64,000 bases of DNA from Bacteroidetes bacterium HGW-Bacteroidetes-10 (GCA_002842695.1 PHDT01000011.1:107848-171847); one strand, 5' to 3'; counted from the stretch's first letter, positions 16,441 through 26,632 are shown. The notes: generated by a model not told the origin, from the letters alone. A program made the numbers and translations.

Positions 16441-17058
16441 ATGAGCAGAGTAAGTTCCAAAGACAAATATGTTGTAAAGGTGTATGACCTCTTCAGAAAG
16501 AAGGGACTCAACATGACAATGGACGAAATTGCCGGGCATCTTAAGCTCACAAAAAAGACATTGTACAACAATTTCAACAGTAAGGATGAGTTGATGCGCA
16601 CAGTGATGCAATATGTACTGGGCGATGTCGAATTTAAGATTAACATGGCCCTGTCACAGGGGCGTAATGCAATTGAGGCGCTTTATCTTACAAGTGACAT
16701 GATGAACAAGTCACTTACAGAGATTGGACCACTGTTGCTGAATGACTCATCACTCTATCTTCCGGATCTTAAACTGCTTGATCACACTAACAGAATGTCC
16801 TTTTATTCAAGGATAATTTCTGAAAACATAGAAAGGGGAATTAATGAGGGACTTTACAGGTCTGATTTCAGCAAAGATCTTGTTACCCTGTTTTTTACCT
16901 CGGCAATGGCTAAAATATATGCGTGGAACGGATCTTATAAATTCATGAAAGATCCATATATATTCCACTCAGAATTGGTCAGATATCACCTTGAAGCTAT
17001 TGTTTGCGAAGATGGGAGGAATTTGCTCAAGGAAATTTTAAAAGGAAGAAAACAGTAA
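16441..17058 (+). CDS. TetR/AcrR family transcriptional regulator
   Basis: A 205-residue regulator with an N-terminal helix-turn-helix: MTMDEIAGHLKLTKKTLYNNF is the usual recognition helix region, followed by NSKDELMRTVM. The rest is a helical ligand-binding and dimer domain with no recognisable ligand. It is immediately upstream of ffh (13 nt), an unusual place for a local regulator, so its targets may lie elsewhere; in Bacteroidota, TetR proteins often control efflux operons. Confidence 0.88.
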   Translation: MSRVSSKDKYVVKVYDLFRKKGLNMTMDEIAGHLKLTKKTLYNNFNSKDELMRTVMQYVLGDVEFKINMALSQGRNAIEALYLTSDMMNKSLTEIGPLLLNDSSLYLPDLKLLDHTNRMSFYSRIISENIERGINEGLYRSDFSKDLVTLFFTSAMAKIYAWNGSYKFMKDPYIFHSELVRYHLEAIVCEDGRNLLKEILKGRKQ

Positions 17059-17071
17059 TTTTTTATAAGGA

Positions 17072-18406
17072 ATGTTTGAAAATTTAATTGACAGACTTGA
17101 AAGCTCGTTTAAACTGCTTAAAGGAGAGGGACGGATTACGGAGGTTAACGTTGCAGAGACGTTAAAGGAGATTAGAAAAGCACTGCTTGACGCAGACGTA
17201 AGCTACAAGATTGCTAAGAATTTCTGTGACGATGTTAAGCAGAAGGCCATGGGACAGGATGTTCTCAAGGCTGTGAGGCCCGGCCAGATGCTTACAAAGA
17301 TAGTTCATGACGAGCTTACTCTTTTGATGGGAAGCGAAGCTCAGGATATAAAGGTGAAAGGGAATCCGGGAATTGTGCTTGTAGCTGGTCTTCAGGGTTC
17401 CGGTAAAACTACCTTTTCCGGGAAACTGGCTCTTAACTGCAAGACTAAAAGAGCTCTTAAAACAATGCTGGTTGCCTGTGACGTTTACAGACCTGCGGCT
17501 ATTAACCAGTTAAAAGTGCTGGGTGAGCAGACAGGTGTCTTTGTATATTCAGAGGAGGGAATCAAGGATCCTGTTGCTATTGCAAACAGAGCAATTTCAC
17601 AGGCCAGAGCTGAAGGTTATTCTCTTGTAATCATAGATACAGCGGGCCGTTTGGCGGTTGATGAGCAGATGATGAACGAGATTGCAGCAATTAAAAAGGC
17701 TGTAAATCCTACTGAAACGCTTTTCGTTGTGGATTCAATGACTGGTCAGGATGCTGTGGAAACTGCAAAGACCTTTAACGACAGGCTTGATTTTGACGGA
17801 GTTGTTCTTACGAAACTTGACGGTGATACACGTGGGGGTGCTGCTCTTTCTATTCGTGCCGTTGTTAACAAACCCATTAAGTTTGTTTCGGCAGGAGAGA
17901 AGATGGAGGCCCTGGATGTATTCCACCCAAAAAGGATTGCAGACAGAATTCTGGGTATGGGAGACGTTATCTCTCTCGTAGAAAAGGCTCAGGAGCAGTT
18001 TGACGAGGAGGAGGCCCGCAGGCTTCAGAAAAAGCTGGCAAAAGACCAGTTTACGCTGCAGGACTTTTATATGCAGATTCAGCAGATCAAAAAGATGGGA
18101 AACATCAAGGATCTTGCCTCTATGATACCCGGAATGGGCAAGGCCCTGAAGGATGTTGACATGGACAATACCTCTTTCAAGGGAATTGAAGCAATTATAC
18201 TCTCTATGACTCCTGCAGAGAAGGAGAACCCGTCACTGCTCAACGGCAGCAGGCGCAAGAGAATTGCAGAGGGAAGCGGAACTTCAATTGCCGAAGTGAA
18301 CAGACTTGTAAAGCAATTCGAAGATACTCGTAAAGTTATGAAGAATATGGCCGGAGGCGGGGGAAAGAACGCCCTCAAGGCTATGGGAGCAATGAAAAGA
18401 CGATAA
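17072..18406 (+). CDS. ffh: Signal recognition particle protein Ffh
   Basis: GTPase that binds signal sequences with 4.5S RNA and targets ribosomes to FtsY and SecYEG. 444 residues with N domain (1-95), G domain with G1 GLQGSGKTT (106-114), DTAGR, TKLDGDTRGGA, and a methionine-rich M domain (from about 320; MQIQQIKKMGNIKDLASMIPGMGK, the RNA-binding SGSGT-like EGSGTSIAEVN). Start ATG at 17072 with AAGG upstream. Between tetR and folD in one orientation. Confidence 0.97.
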   Translation: MFENLIDRLESSFKLLKGEGRITEVNVAETLKEIRKALLDADVSYKIAKNFCDDVKQKAMGQDVLKAVRPGQMLTKIVHDELTLLMGSEAQDIKVKGNPGIVLVAGLQGSGKTTFSGKLALNCKTKRALKTMLVACDVYRPAAINQLKVLGEQTGVFVYSEEGIKDPVAIANRAISQARAEGYSLVIIDTAGRLAVDEQMMNEIAAIKKAVNPTETLFVVDSMTGQDAVETAKTFNDRLDFDGVVLTKLDGDTRGGAALSIRAVVNKPIKFVSAGEKMEALDVFHPKRIADRILGMGDVISLVEKAQEQFDEEEARRLQKKLAKDQFTLQDFYMQIQQIKKMGNIKDLASMIPGMGKALKDVDMDNTSFKGIEAIILSMTPAEKENPSLLNGSRRKRIAEGSGTSIAEVNRLVKQFEDTRKVMKNMAGGGGKNALKAMGAMKRR

Positions 18407-18426
18407 TATTATAATCAGCATAAGCC

Positions 18427-19293
18427 ATGAAGATACTAGACGGAAAAGCAACGGCCGACCAGATTAAGCTGGAGATTGCCGCCGAAGTTGAAAAAATGAC
18501 TGCCCAGGGCAAAAAGAGACCACATCTTGCAGCAATTCTTGTTGGGGATGACGGGGCATCACAAACATATGTAGGTCATAAAGAGAAGGCTTGTGCACAA
18601 GTTGGTTTTAAATCGACATTGCTCAGGCTCCCTGCAGATACATCAGAGGAGTTTTTGCTTTCTGAAATTGCTAAGATTAATGCCGATCCGGATATTGACG
18701 GACTTATAGTTCAGCTGCCGCTGCCAAAACACATCAATGAACAGAGAGTTATTGAAACCATTGACCCTGCAAAGGATGTAGATGGCTTTCATCCTGTAAA
18801 TGTGGGTAAAATGGTTCTTGGGCTTCCATCATTTGTATCTGCCACTCCGTGGGGCATTCTTGAACTGATGGAAAGGTATGGTATTGAAACATCAGGCAAG
18901 CACTGCGTAATTATTGGCCGCAGTAATATTGTTGGCCGGCCGCTTGCAAACCTTCTCTCTCAGAAGTCAAAGCCGGGCGACTGCACAGTAACAATTTGCC
19001 ACAGCAGAACCAAAGACCTTAAAGAGTATACTCTTAAAGCAGATATAATCATTGCTGCTCTTGGCGTTCCTGAATTTCTGAAAGGAGACATGGTACCCGA
19101 AGGTGCTGTAGTTATTGATGTGGGTATTACAAGAGTGAAAGCCGATACAAAGACCGGCTTTCGTCTGGCTGGAGATGTTCAGTTCAGCGAAGTATCTCCA
19201 AAATGCTCTTATATTACTCCTGTTCCGGGCGGGGTTGGTCCAATGACCATCATTGCTCTTCTCAGGAATACTCTTAAGGCTGCTGCTCTTTAG
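18427..19293 (+). CDS. folD: Bifunctional methylenetetrahydrofolate dehydrogenase/cyclohydrolase FolD
   Basis: Interconverts 5,10-methylene- and 10-formyl-tetrahydrofolate using NADP. 288 residues, typical length. Seen: [14 protein letters not shown] with the catalytic lysine, [43 protein letters not shown] for the nucleotide site, and the C-terminal [17 protein letters not shown]. It lies 20 nt after ffh. Its TAG stop overlaps the stop of the convergent barrel gene by 4 nt (TTAG), so no terminator separates them. Confidence 0.97.
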   Translation: MKILDGKATADQIKLEIAAEVEKMTAQGKKRPHLAAILVGDDGASQTYVGHKEKACAQVGFKSTLLRLPADTSEEFLLSEIAKINADPDIDGLIVQLPLPKHINEQRVIETIDPAKDVDGFHPVNVGKMVLGLPSFVSATPWGILELMERYGIETSGKHCVIIGRSNIVGRPLANLLSQKSKPGDCTVTICHSRTKDLKEYTLKADIIIAALGVPEFLKGDMVPEGAVVIDVGITRVKADTKTGFRLAGDVQFSEVSPKCSYITPVPGGVGPMTIIALLRNTLKAAAL

Positions 19294-21716
19294 TTTCCTG
19301 TTGAGACTCTTCTTGCCTCTTCGGATCCTCCTACTTTGCGGGCTTTAAAACCCTTACTCTGACCAAATCTGTAAGAGACAGTAAGTGTTATCCGGCGACT
19401 TCTCCAGTGAGATTCAAACTCATATCCGGACATGATTTTGTCCTTAATACTTACCCTGGAATTATTGGTAAAGAGGATATCATTTGCATAAAGTGATATT
19501 GTTCCTTTATTATCAAGAAAGCTCTTCTTAATTCCCATCGAAAGATCTCCTCTTGGCTTTATATCGAAATAGCCATATGGGAGACCACTCTGGTACCATC
19601 CTGAAACCTCAAATTTGAAATTTGCAGGAAGCAGAATTGTTGTGTTTATGTTACCATTGAAGTAGAGAGAACTTTTACTATAGTCTGGATTTTCAGTTGA
19701 CATGCCTGCTAAGAACAAATTACCATTTATAATTAACCATTTTACTAAAGGGTACTCAGTAATAGAGAGAGTCATTCCATACATGTTTTGTTTACCAAAG
19801 TTTTCCCATATGAACAATTTTTCGCCAGTTTCTTCGTCGATTTCGGGACTTTGAACAATGGCTTTCCTGATAATATCTGCGCGTGCTCCAATGTTAAGGT
19901 GTTTTCCAATACCCAAAGAGAGGTTAATATTATGACTGTATTCTGGAAGAATATCAGGATTTCCTACTGCTGAACTTGATGCATCAATATAGTACCTGTG
20001 GGGGTTTAGCTGTTCGAAGTTTGGGCGCTGTACACGTTTTGTATATGATAATCCCATTCTTAGCTGTTTGGATGGATTGAACCCAACAAATAGAGTAGGG
20101 AAGATATCAAGATAGCTTTTTGATGTAACTGTATCCGAGCTAATCCATTCTCCTTTTGCCATGGTAAGCTCGCCCCTTAAACCACCCTTCAGGCTCCACT
20201 TCTCAGAAGGCTGATAAGAGGCAGAAACATATCCCGCAGCAATATTTTCTGTATAGTCAAAAACGCTGCTTATTGACATATTCTTTTCCCATATGCCGTT
20301 ATGTTTATCCTCTCTGATAATACTGTTATCAGTAAGGCTAGTAGCCCATTTTAATCCGCTTTCAAGTTTCCCTTTTTTTGAGATGGGAGTTTCAAAATCG
20401 GCTTTTATTGAAAGTATATTTACATACTGATCTGAATTACTTCTGAAAATATAAGGAGACTTTGTCTCTGCACCTGAGATGTCGGAGTAGTAGTTTTCCT
20501 GATTTGTCCGGCCACCCATATCATAAATGTAATAGTCTCCGTTCAAAGTCAGTTCTGTACCCTCATTGAAAATATGGGTATAGTTAACATTTGCAGAGAG
20601 GTTTTTATAATTGAACCCGTTTCTAATGTTTGTGCCTGTTTTTTCAATTAGCTCCGAACCTGAATAGAGCCTGCTTCCTGTATCGGCAGATGAACTGTCT
20701 GCGCTGTTTGAAATAATACCGCTTAAAATGAATCCAGCAATGTTTTTCTTGTTAATAAAATAATCGCTGGTAATTCTCAATCCCTGGTTTTTGTTGTATC
20801 TGTTTAAATAAGAATTGCTCTCAAGGGTGTTTCCGTTATCCATCCATGTCTTTGTTTTGAATGAATTATATCCATCTGCATATCTTGGGCTGTATGAAAT
20901 TGTTGTATTACTTTTTTCAGACCTGTAGCCCAAAGTAAGTGTGCCATCTGCTCCCTGGTAAATTTTGTTATTTGGAGCAATATTGTATGATCCTCTTACC
21001 GATCCGCTTATGCCTTTTGCAAAATTCCTTTTGGTTTTAATATTAATAATTCCGCCTGAACCAGCAGCATCATATTTTGATGATGGATGGGCAATTATTT
21101 CAAGTTTATCAATTGTTGACCCATCTGTTCCATTTAGGAGAGATTCCAGATCTGTGCCTGTAAGGTTTGAAGGACGGCCATCAATCCATACCTGAACAGC
21201 TCTTCCGTTAAGCAAAATATTTCCTGAAGGATCTACACTAACTCCTGGAGCTTTCCTTAATATGTCAAGAGCATTACTTCCATCTGTTGAGACAGCCTCT
21301 GATACATTCATAATAATCTTATCCAGTTTCTGCTCAATGACCGGAACTTTGGCAGTTACAACGGCCGATTTTAGTGCCACTGCATCTGAAGTAAGCTTAA
21401 GAATTCCAACGTTTAGTGTTTCTGCTCCATTTAAAATCTCTACAGACACCAGAGTGTCCCTGAAACCAATAAAAGATACTTTAAGGCTGTATATACCAGC
21501 TTCCAGACGCTCTATCTGAAATGTACCATCGTCGAGTGTTGTTGTTCCTCCTACAACCCTGTTCTGGGCTGAATGGAGTGAAACGGTTGCAAATCCAAGC
21601 GGATTTCCATTTTCCTTTTCAATAACTTTTCCTGTTACTGTGGGATTAGCTTTTGAAAAAACCGGAGCTGCAACCAGTGTGAATGCCAAGAATAGGCAGG
21701 TGAATTTGTTTAGCAT
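19290..21716 (-). CDS. Outer-membrane beta-barrel protein with TonB-plug-like domain, paralogue 1
   Basis: About 808 residues: signal peptide ([21 protein letters not shown]), a carboxypeptidase-regulatory-like beta sandwich ([22 protein letters not shown]), a plug-like domain ([53 protein letters not shown]), then a long beta barrel ending in YRFGQS plus a basic tail. This is the PF14905-type barrel family; substrate unknown and a true TonB box is not evident. A second copy lies upstream. The start at 21716 has the best signal peptide; an in-frame ATG eight codons earlier is conserved in both copies and could also serve. An ECF-type promoter is at 21769-21798. Confidence 0.85.
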   Translation of the reverse strand: MLNKFTCLFLAFTLVAAPVFSKANPTVTGKVIEKENGNPLGFATVSLHSAQNRVVGGTTTLDDGTFQIERLEAGIYSLKVSFIGFRDTLVSVEILNGAETLNVGILKLTSDAVALKSAVVTAKVPVIEQKLDKIIMNVSEAVSTDGSNALDILRKAPGVSVDPSGNILLNGRAVQVWIDGRPSNLTGTDLESLLNGTDGSTIDKLEIIAHPSSKYDAAGSGGIINIKTKRNFAKGISGSVRGSYNIAPNNKIYQGADGTLTLGYRSEKSNTTISYSPRYADGYNSFKTKTWMDNGNTLESNSYLNRYNKNQGLRITSDYFINKKNIAGFILSGIISNSADSSSADTGSRLYSGSELIEKTGTNIRNGFNYKNLSANVNYTHIFNEGTELTLNGDYYIYDMGGRTNQENYYSDISGAETKSPYIFRSNSDQYVNILSIKADFETPISKKGKLESGLKWATSLTDNSIIREDKHNGIWEKNMSISSVFDYTENIAAGYVSASYQPSEKWSLKGGLRGELTMAKGEWISSDTVTSKSYLDIFPTLFVGFNPSKQLRMGLSYTKRVQRPNFEQLNPHRYYIDASSSAVGNPDILPEYSHNINLSLGIGKHLNIGARADIIRKAIVQSPEIDEETGEKLFIWENFGKQNMYGMTLSITEYPLVKWLIINGNLFLAGMSTENPDYSKSSLYFNGNINTTILLPANFKFEVSGWYQSGLPYGYFDIKPRGDLSMGIKKSFLDNKGTISLYANDILFTNNSRVSIKDKIMSGYEFESHWRSRRITLTVSYRFGQSKGFKARKVGGSEEARRVSTGN

Positions 21717-21768
21717 AGTAGTATGTGTTATTAAATACATTGTTAGGCAAGATATTCTTTTCACACAA

Positions 21769-21798
21769 TTAGACGAATTGCAATATCTAAAAGTTGCA
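21769..21798 (-). promoter_or_regulatory. ECF-type promoter of barrel paralogue 1
   Basis: On the minus strand TGCAAC (21798-21793), 17 nt, then CGTCTAA (21775-21769). The same boxes with the same spacing precede paralogue 2. The predicted leader is about 45 nt, with GTGTGAA and TAACAATGTATTT conserved between the two copies. Confidence 0.65.
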
Positions 21799-21857
21799 GG
21801 CAATAGTGGTTTTTAATGGTATTTTTAGAAAAATTTTAATACACCATTTATAATTGA

Positions 21858-21882
21858 GAAAGCCGGCTAATAACCGGCTTTC
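21858..21882 (+). terminator. Hairpin with plus-strand T tract
   Basis: Perfect 9-bp arms GAAAGCCGG and CCGGCTTTC with a 7-nt loop, followed by TTTT on the plus strand. Read on the minus strand there is no T tract, so it is not an obvious terminator for paralogue 2, whose stop is 180 nt away. Confidence 0.5.
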
Positions 21883-21941
21883 TTTTAGAACGGGACAATA
21901 CTGTTTTATTTTCACCTAAATTTCAAACTATGTACCCATTC

Positions 21942-21964
21942 CGGGCGGCGAAGCCCGTTTTTTT
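21942..21964 (+). terminator. Second hairpin with plus-strand T tract
   Basis: Arms CGGGC and GCCCG with loop GGCGAA, followed by seven T on the plus strand. Its orientation is again opposite to both neighbouring genes. Confidence 0.5.
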
Positions 21965-22062
21965 ATCGTCTATAACTTTATCATTATTGGCTTTTATTGA
22001 TAATACTAATCTCTATCAAAAATGCTGCCAAGATATAACAAAAGTGTTGTAAAAGTTAAATA

Positions 22063-24492
22063 TTAGTTTCCGGAGCCTGCTCTTGATGCCTCTTCGTTGT
22101 TTCCAACTTTACGGGCCTTCATTGCTTTACCCTGACCAAAGCGATACTGGAAGCTTAGAGTAATTTGCCGGCTGTTATAATGTGAGTTGAAATTGTAACC
22201 TTCCATAACATCGTTATTCAGAGATGCTTTGTTTGTTCTGGTATTTAAAATATCCATTATATTAAGGGCAATTGTTCCTTTATTATCCAAAATTCCTTTC
22301 TTTACACCAAGTGTCAGGTCGCCCATTGGTTCAATCTTGAAATATCCGTAAGGAATACCTGTCTGTATGAATCCAACAACTTCAATTTTATAGTTTTTTG
22401 GAAGTATGAAGGCTGCATTTACATAACCATTTCCAAAGAATGAGTTGCTGTTGAATCCATCGGTGTTATTGTTAACATTCAGCATTGCGACATTTGCATT
22501 CAGTACGAACCACTTTGCAAGAGGGAGTTCCGTTAATGAAATTGAACCTCCAAGAAATGCCTGAGTTCCGAAGTTCTCCCAGATGAGCATCTTGTCTCCG
22601 GTTTCATTGTTGAAATATGGGTTCTGAATAATAACACCTTCAGTTATCTGACCATTAAGACTTACAGAGAGGTGTCTCTTGATTCCTAACGAAAGGCTAA
22701 ATTGATGGCCGTATTGCGGAAGGAGATTGGGGTTACCCTCCAGAGAACTTGTTGCATCAATATACATTCTGAAAGGATTGAGCTGGTTGAATCTTGGACG
22801 CTGAATCCTTTTGGTGTAAGACAACCCAAAGCGAAGGTCCTTATTTGGAGTATATCCTAAAAACAGGGTAGGGAAGATATCTGTATAAACTTTGTGTGTA
22901 ACGGTATCTGCACTAATCCAGTTTCCTGTAGCATCTGTCAGCTCAGCGCGAAGACCTGCCTTAAGACTCCATTTAGGCCCAAATTGTCTTGCAACTGAGA
23001 AGTAGGCTGCAGAAATATCTTCTGTGTAACCAAATATGCTGCTAAGCTGATTGTTTACAACCCAGGATGAGTTAACCTTATCTTCTCTCAGAAGGTCGTT
23101 GTCTGTAGTGCTTCTTGCCCATTTTGCGCCTGCCTCAAGCTTGTAATTCTTGAATATTATCTGTTCATAATCTGCTTTGGCAGAGATTATGTTAATAAAC
23201 TGATCTGAATTACTTCTGAATATTGAAGGTAATCTTGTCGGGTCTCCGTTAATGTTTGTAAAGTAATTTTCCTGGTTGCTTTTCTGGTTGGTATTGTACC
23301 TGCCGTAATCTGCGTTTAAGGTGATTTCCTGACCCTCTTTAAAGATATGTGTATAGTTGAGGTTACCTGACAAAGTTCTGAAAAAATCGCTGTTGATAAT
23401 ACTTGTGGCGGTTTTCTCCACAACAGCACCGTTATTGAACAGAGTACTGCCTGTAATGTCATCGTCTGTACTGTCATCACTATCTCGGAAGAAACCGTTT
23501 ACAATAACTCCGAAAATGTTCTTTTTATTAATGAACCAGTCGTTTGTAACACGGAATGAGTGATTTCTTGCATCAGCCTCTGACATTGTTGCACCCTCAA
23601 GAATCACTCCGTTACCCATATTTGTGGTCGAGTAGAAATCGTTGAATCTCTCCTGAAGTCTCGGGCTATAGGTTATGGAAGTATTTGTTTTGTCACTTCT
23701 GTAATTGAGATTTAAAGTTCCATCTGCACCCTGGTAGTATTTATCGTACGGAGCTCCTGTGTATGCGGCTCTTACCGAACCGTTGATTCCCTTTGCAAAG
23801 TTCTTTTTGGTCTTTATGTTAATTATTCCGCCTGAACCAGATGCATCATATTTTGATGAAGGGTGGGCCATGATTTCGATTTTGTCAATTGTAGAGCCGT
23901 CAGTTCCGCTTAGAAGGGCTTCAAGCTGAGCACCTGAGAGATTTGAAGGTCTGTTGTCAATCCAAACCTGAACTGCAGAACCATTCAGCAGAATGTTACC
24001 ATCGGGGTCTACACTGATACCGGGAGCTTTTCTCAGGACGTCAAGAGCATTGCTGCCCTGAGTCGAAACAGCCTCAGAAACGTTCATTATAATTTTGTCA
24101 AGCTTCTGCTCAATAACAGGTACTTTAGCTGTTACCACTGCAGACTTGAGAGCAATTGCATCTGAAGAGAGCTTTATCTCTCCCAGATCTACACTGGTTG
24201 AATTTTCTCCGACGCTTATTTTAAATGTAGTATCACGGAATCCAATGAAAGAGACCTTGACGTTACAGTTTCCGAAAATGACCTTATCAATTATGAATTT
24301 GCCGTCATTGTCGGTAGTTGCTCCTCCAATGACTTTATTTTCACTGTTGTGAATACTGATAGTTGCGTATGGAAGCGGCGCACCGTTGCTTTTTTCAGAA
24401 ACCTTTCCTGAAATTGTGCCGTTGTTTCTTGCAGCGAAAGCGCTGCCCGAAATTAAAATTGTTAAAAAAAGAGCAAGGAATTTGTTATACAT
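22063..24492 (-). CDS. Outer-membrane beta-barrel protein with TonB-plug-like domain, paralogue 2
   Basis: About 809 residues with the same layout as paralogue 1: signal peptide (MYNKFLALFLTILISGSAFA), regulatory-like beta sandwich (ISGKVSEKSNGAPLPYATISIH), plug-like domain and barrel ending QYRFGQG followed by a basic tail. Long stretches are identical between the copies, for example [20 protein letters not shown], so this is a tandem duplication that has since diverged, most in the barrel. The start at 24492 leaves a leader of about 46 nt from the ECF-type promoter at 24545-24574. It lies 117 nt downstream of the GntR regulator gene. Substrate unknown. Confidence 0.85.
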   Translation of the reverse strand: MYNKFLALFLTILISGSAFAARNNGTISGKVSEKSNGAPLPYATISIHNSENKVIGGATTDNDGKFIIDKVIFGNCNVKVSFIGFRDTTFKISVGENSTSVDLGEIKLSSDAIALKSAVVTAKVPVIEQKLDKIIMNVSEAVSTQGSNALDVLRKAPGISVDPDGNILLNGSAVQVWIDNRPSNLSGAQLEALLSGTDGSTIDKIEIMAHPSSKYDASGSGGIINIKTKKNFAKGINGSVRAAYTGAPYDKYYQGADGTLNLNYRSDKTNTSITYSPRLQERFNDFYSTTNMGNGVILEGATMSEADARNHSFRVTNDWFINKKNIFGVIVNGFFRDSDDSTDDDITGSTLFNNGAVVEKTATSIINSDFFRTLSGNLNYTHIFKEGQEITLNADYGRYNTNQKSNQENYFTNINGDPTRLPSIFRSNSDQFINIISAKADYEQIIFKNYKLEAGAKWARSTTDNDLLREDKVNSSWVVNNQLSSIFGYTEDISAAYFSVARQFGPKWSLKAGLRAELTDATGNWISADTVTHKVYTDIFPTLFLGYTPNKDLRFGLSYTKRIQRPRFNQLNPFRMYIDATSSLEGNPNLLPQYGHQFSLSLGIKRHLSVSLNGQITEGVIIQNPYFNNETGDKMLIWENFGTQAFLGGSISLTELPLAKWFVLNANVAMLNVNNNTDGFNSNSFFGNGYVNAAFILPKNYKIEVVGFIQTGIPYGYFKIEPMGDLTLGVKKGILDNKGTIALNIMDILNTRTNKASLNNDVMEGYNFNSHYNSRQITLSFQYRFGQGKAMKARKVGNNEEASRAGSGN

Positions 24493-24544
24493 AGTTGTGT
24501 TAATGTTAAAATACATTGTTAAGCATAATATTTTATTCACACCT

Positions 24545-24574
24545 TTAGACGAAGACCAATATCATTTGGTTGCA
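24545..24574 (-). promoter_or_regulatory. ECF-type promoter of barrel paralogue 2
   Basis: On the minus strand TGCAAC (24574-24569), 17 nt, then CGTCTAA (24551-24545). GATATTG in the spacer, TTCGTCTAA and GTGTGAA are shared with the promoter of paralogue 1. Confidence 0.65.
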
Positions 24575-24608
24575 CTCTTCGGGAAAAATTTTAAAAAAAA
24601 CTTTGGTT

Positions 24609-24944
24609 TTAGAATATTTCAGACGGTTTCAGACCCAGGAGATTCATCCTTCTTTTGATTTTTGGAAGCTCATCCCTGATGAATTGTTCACGTTGCAAAG
24701 CAATAATTGTGTTTTTTGCACCGATGTTTACAAAGTACCCCACACCTCGTTTGTTGGAAATGATTTCAAGATTCTGAAGGTGTTCGTATGTTCTCATTAT
24801 AGTATTCGGATTGACTCCCAGGGTTACACCCAGTTCTCTCACCGATGGTATTCTCTCCTCTTCCAGCCACTCACTGCTGAGTATCTTGTCGCAGATCGTA
24901 TCTGAAATCTGGAGGTATATTGGTTTGTGTTCGTTGAATTCCAT
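24609..24944 (-). CDS. GntR family regulator, YtrA type
   Basis: A 111-residue regulator with the winged-helix domain (IYLQISDTICDKIL, ERIPSVRELGVTLGVNPNTIMRTYEHL, GVGYFV) and only a short C-terminal helix, which is the YtrA subfamily. Such proteins usually repress the ABC transporter operon they belong to. Here it is the last gene of the operon ATPase-permease-GntR, 5 nt after the permease gene. An AGTG-N8-CACT element near the operon promoter is a candidate operator. Confidence 0.9.
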   Translation of the reverse strand: MEFNEHKPIYLQISDTICDKILSSEWLEEERIPSVRELGVTLGVNPNTIMRTYEHLQNLEIISNKRGVGYFVNIGAKNTIIALQREQFIRDELPKIKRRMNLLGLKPSEIF

Positions 24945-24949
24945 GATTT

Positions 24950-25750
24950 CTAATATTGCTGGGTTTTCATTTTGTAATAGGTTCCCCCAAGGAAAGAAAC
25001 AGGACAGATTACGTAGAATATAACCAAAACTGAGTAGTAAAATCCTTTTAGTAATGACGTAATTCCCTCTGCACCTGTGATATGTTCAAAGTCACTCAAG
25101 CTATTTACCTTAATGCTGGTGTTCAGACTTTTTAGTGCTTCAAAATCGCTTTTGAAAACTGTTGTTAAGAGGAACATTATTACCATAGCAAAAAGAATAT
25201 AAAGTCCGGCAGCTGACATTAAGGTTTTGAATACCTTGTTCTTTTTGAAAAGGAAGTTGCCAAAAATAAAGCCAAGCTGTACAATAACTGCTTCGCCATA
25301 TTTTTCTGCAATTTCACCTGCGGAGCCAAGGTTTACTATTGCAAAACCATTGAACAGAGAAGGGTTTACAGTAGAAATAAAAGTGTCGGCAATAAGCACT
25401 CCCAAAAATGTAGCGAACGGAAGTAATATGATTGAATTTAGCAACATGCTTGCAAATTTCTCGGTTACAGATGCAGGCAGCATTATGTAGTCCAGCCCTT
25501 TTTTTGGATGATTGTAGCTTTTGTAAAGGTTGAACGGTGCCATGAGCATTGCAAGGAATGTAGCGGCATAAATGTAGAGTACTCGTGCCTCTGCATCAAC
25601 CTGAGAGCCGTTAAAAATTATCAGACTCACCCAGAATCCGGCAAGCAGAAGTGAAAAGATTGTGACAATCTTAAGAGTTACTGGTAATCTTTCTGAGTAA
25701 TCTTTTCTCACCAGTTTAAAAAATCTGTTTATATCGAAAAATTCTTTCAT
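24950..25750 (-). CDS. ABC transporter permease-like membrane protein
   Basis: A 266-residue membrane protein with about six hydrophobic helices (near 26-45, 57-72, 104-124, 155-165, 180-200 and 238-256). I do not recognise a specific family beyond ABC-2-like permeases. Its place between an ABC ATPase gene (5 nt gap) and a YtrA-type repressor gene (5 nt gap) makes it the membrane partner of that ATPase. The substrate is unknown; such systems often respond to envelope-active compounds. Confidence 0.75.
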   Translation of the reverse strand: MKEFFDINRFFKLVRKDYSERLPVTLKIVTIFSLLLAGFWVSLIIFNGSQVDAEARVLYIYAATFLAMLMAPFNLYKSYNHPKKGLDYIMLPASVTEKFASMLLNSIILLPFATFLGVLIADTFISTVNPSLFNGFAIVNLGSAGEIAEKYGEAVIVQLGFIFGNFLFKKNKVFKTLMSAAGLYILFAMVIMFLLTTVFKSDFEALKSLNTSIKVNSLSDFEHITGAEGITSLLKGFYYSVLVIFYVICPVSFLGGTYYKMKTQQY

Positions 25751-25755
25751 GGCAG

Positions 25756-26583
25756 TTAATTGTTAAAAATGTCTTTAATAAGCTTTTTGTTAAGCAGAAC
25801 AGTGTTGAAAAGACCCTCAATGTTCACTTTACACTCTTCTCCGGAGGTGTTTTTATCAACAACTATGTATCCGCCCAGAGCGGGCTCATTATAAATTGCA
25901 CCCTCACCCGGAAGAGCTCTTAATTCAAAGCACAGCTTTTTGCTTATTTCTTCAATTGTAGCATTTAGCAATACTCCGTTTTTATCCAGGATAATGATAG
26001 GGTCAATTAGATTTTCCAGATCCCTTACCTGATGCGTAGAGATTATGATACAGGTTTCATCTGATGAGGCCTGAGAGATAACTCTTCTGAGCTGAGCCTT
26101 TGAAGGAATGTCCAGTCCATTGCTGGGTTCGTCCATCAGAATTAGTTTTGTGTTTGTAGAGAGAGCAAATGCGATGATGGCTTTCTTCTGCTGCCCGAAA
26201 GAGAGACGGGTAAATTTCTCATTTCCGTTAACTTCAAATTCAGTCATCAGCCTGCTGAACTTATTCTCATCGTAGTTAGGATAGAATTCACCCCTTAGTC
26301 TGGCAAATTTATTTACCTCCATATCCGGTCCGACAAAGTCCTCCGGAATGAAGAAGAGTTCACCAAGAAATCCCGGCTCTCTGCTGAATGGATTGTGCTC
26401 CATTACACGGCAGCTGCCGGACTTAACCCTGAGTAATCCGCTTATTATTTTCAGCAGAGTGGTTTTACCGACTCCGTTTTGACCAAGAAGGCCATATATT
26501 TTTCCGGCTTCAAGCTTCATGGTCACACCACTGAATACAGTGTGCCTGGAGTAGCTAAAGTGTAGATTATCAATTGTTACCAT
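25756..26583 (-). CDS. ABC transporter ATP-binding protein
   Basis: A 275-residue ATPase with Walker A GLLGQNGVGKTTLLK, the signature segment RLSFGQQKKAIIAFAL (a FGQQ variant of the usual SGGQ) and Walker B LILMDEPSNGLD followed by the switch histidine IIISTHQ. The C-terminal ~60 residues are a short regulatory extension. First gene of the leftward operon with the permease and YtrA-type regulator, transcribed from the promoter at 26634-26664. Confidence 0.92.
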   Translation of the reverse strand: MVTIDNLHFSYSRHTVFSGVTMKLEAGKIYGLLGQNGVGKTTLLKIISGLLRVKSGSCRVMEHNPFSREPGFLGELFFIPEDFVGPDMEVNKFARLRGEFYPNYDENKFSRLMTEFEVNGNEKFTRLSFGQQKKAIIAFALSTNTKLILMDEPSNGLDIPSKAQLRRVISQASSDETCIIISTHQVRDLENLIDPIIILDKNGVLLNATIEEISKKLCFELRALPGEGAIYNEPALGGYIVVDKNTSGEECKVNIEGLFNTVLLNKKLIKDIFNN

Positions 26584-26616
26584 ATTTGTTTTGTTTTAAG
26601 TTCGTCTTGGTGTGTT

Positions 26617-26632
26617 AGTGAAGTAGTGCACT
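26617..26632. promoter_or_regulatory. Possible operator of the GntR/ABC operon
   Basis: AGTG, 8 nt, CACT, with a nested palindrome AGTGCACT (26625-26632). It overlaps the expected transcription start of the ABC operon, where a YtrA-type repressor would bind. The arms are short, so this is tentative. Confidence 0.3.

Larger units (their letters stand above)
21717..22062. other. Intergenic region between the two barrel genes
   Basis: About 346 nt with no convincing gene. It holds the promoter and leader of paralogue 1 (21717-21798) and two hairpins (21858-21882 and 21942-21964) that look like plus-strand terminators although both flanking genes are on the minus strand. The remainder (21965-22062) is AT-rich with no motif I recognise. 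Confidence 0.6.
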
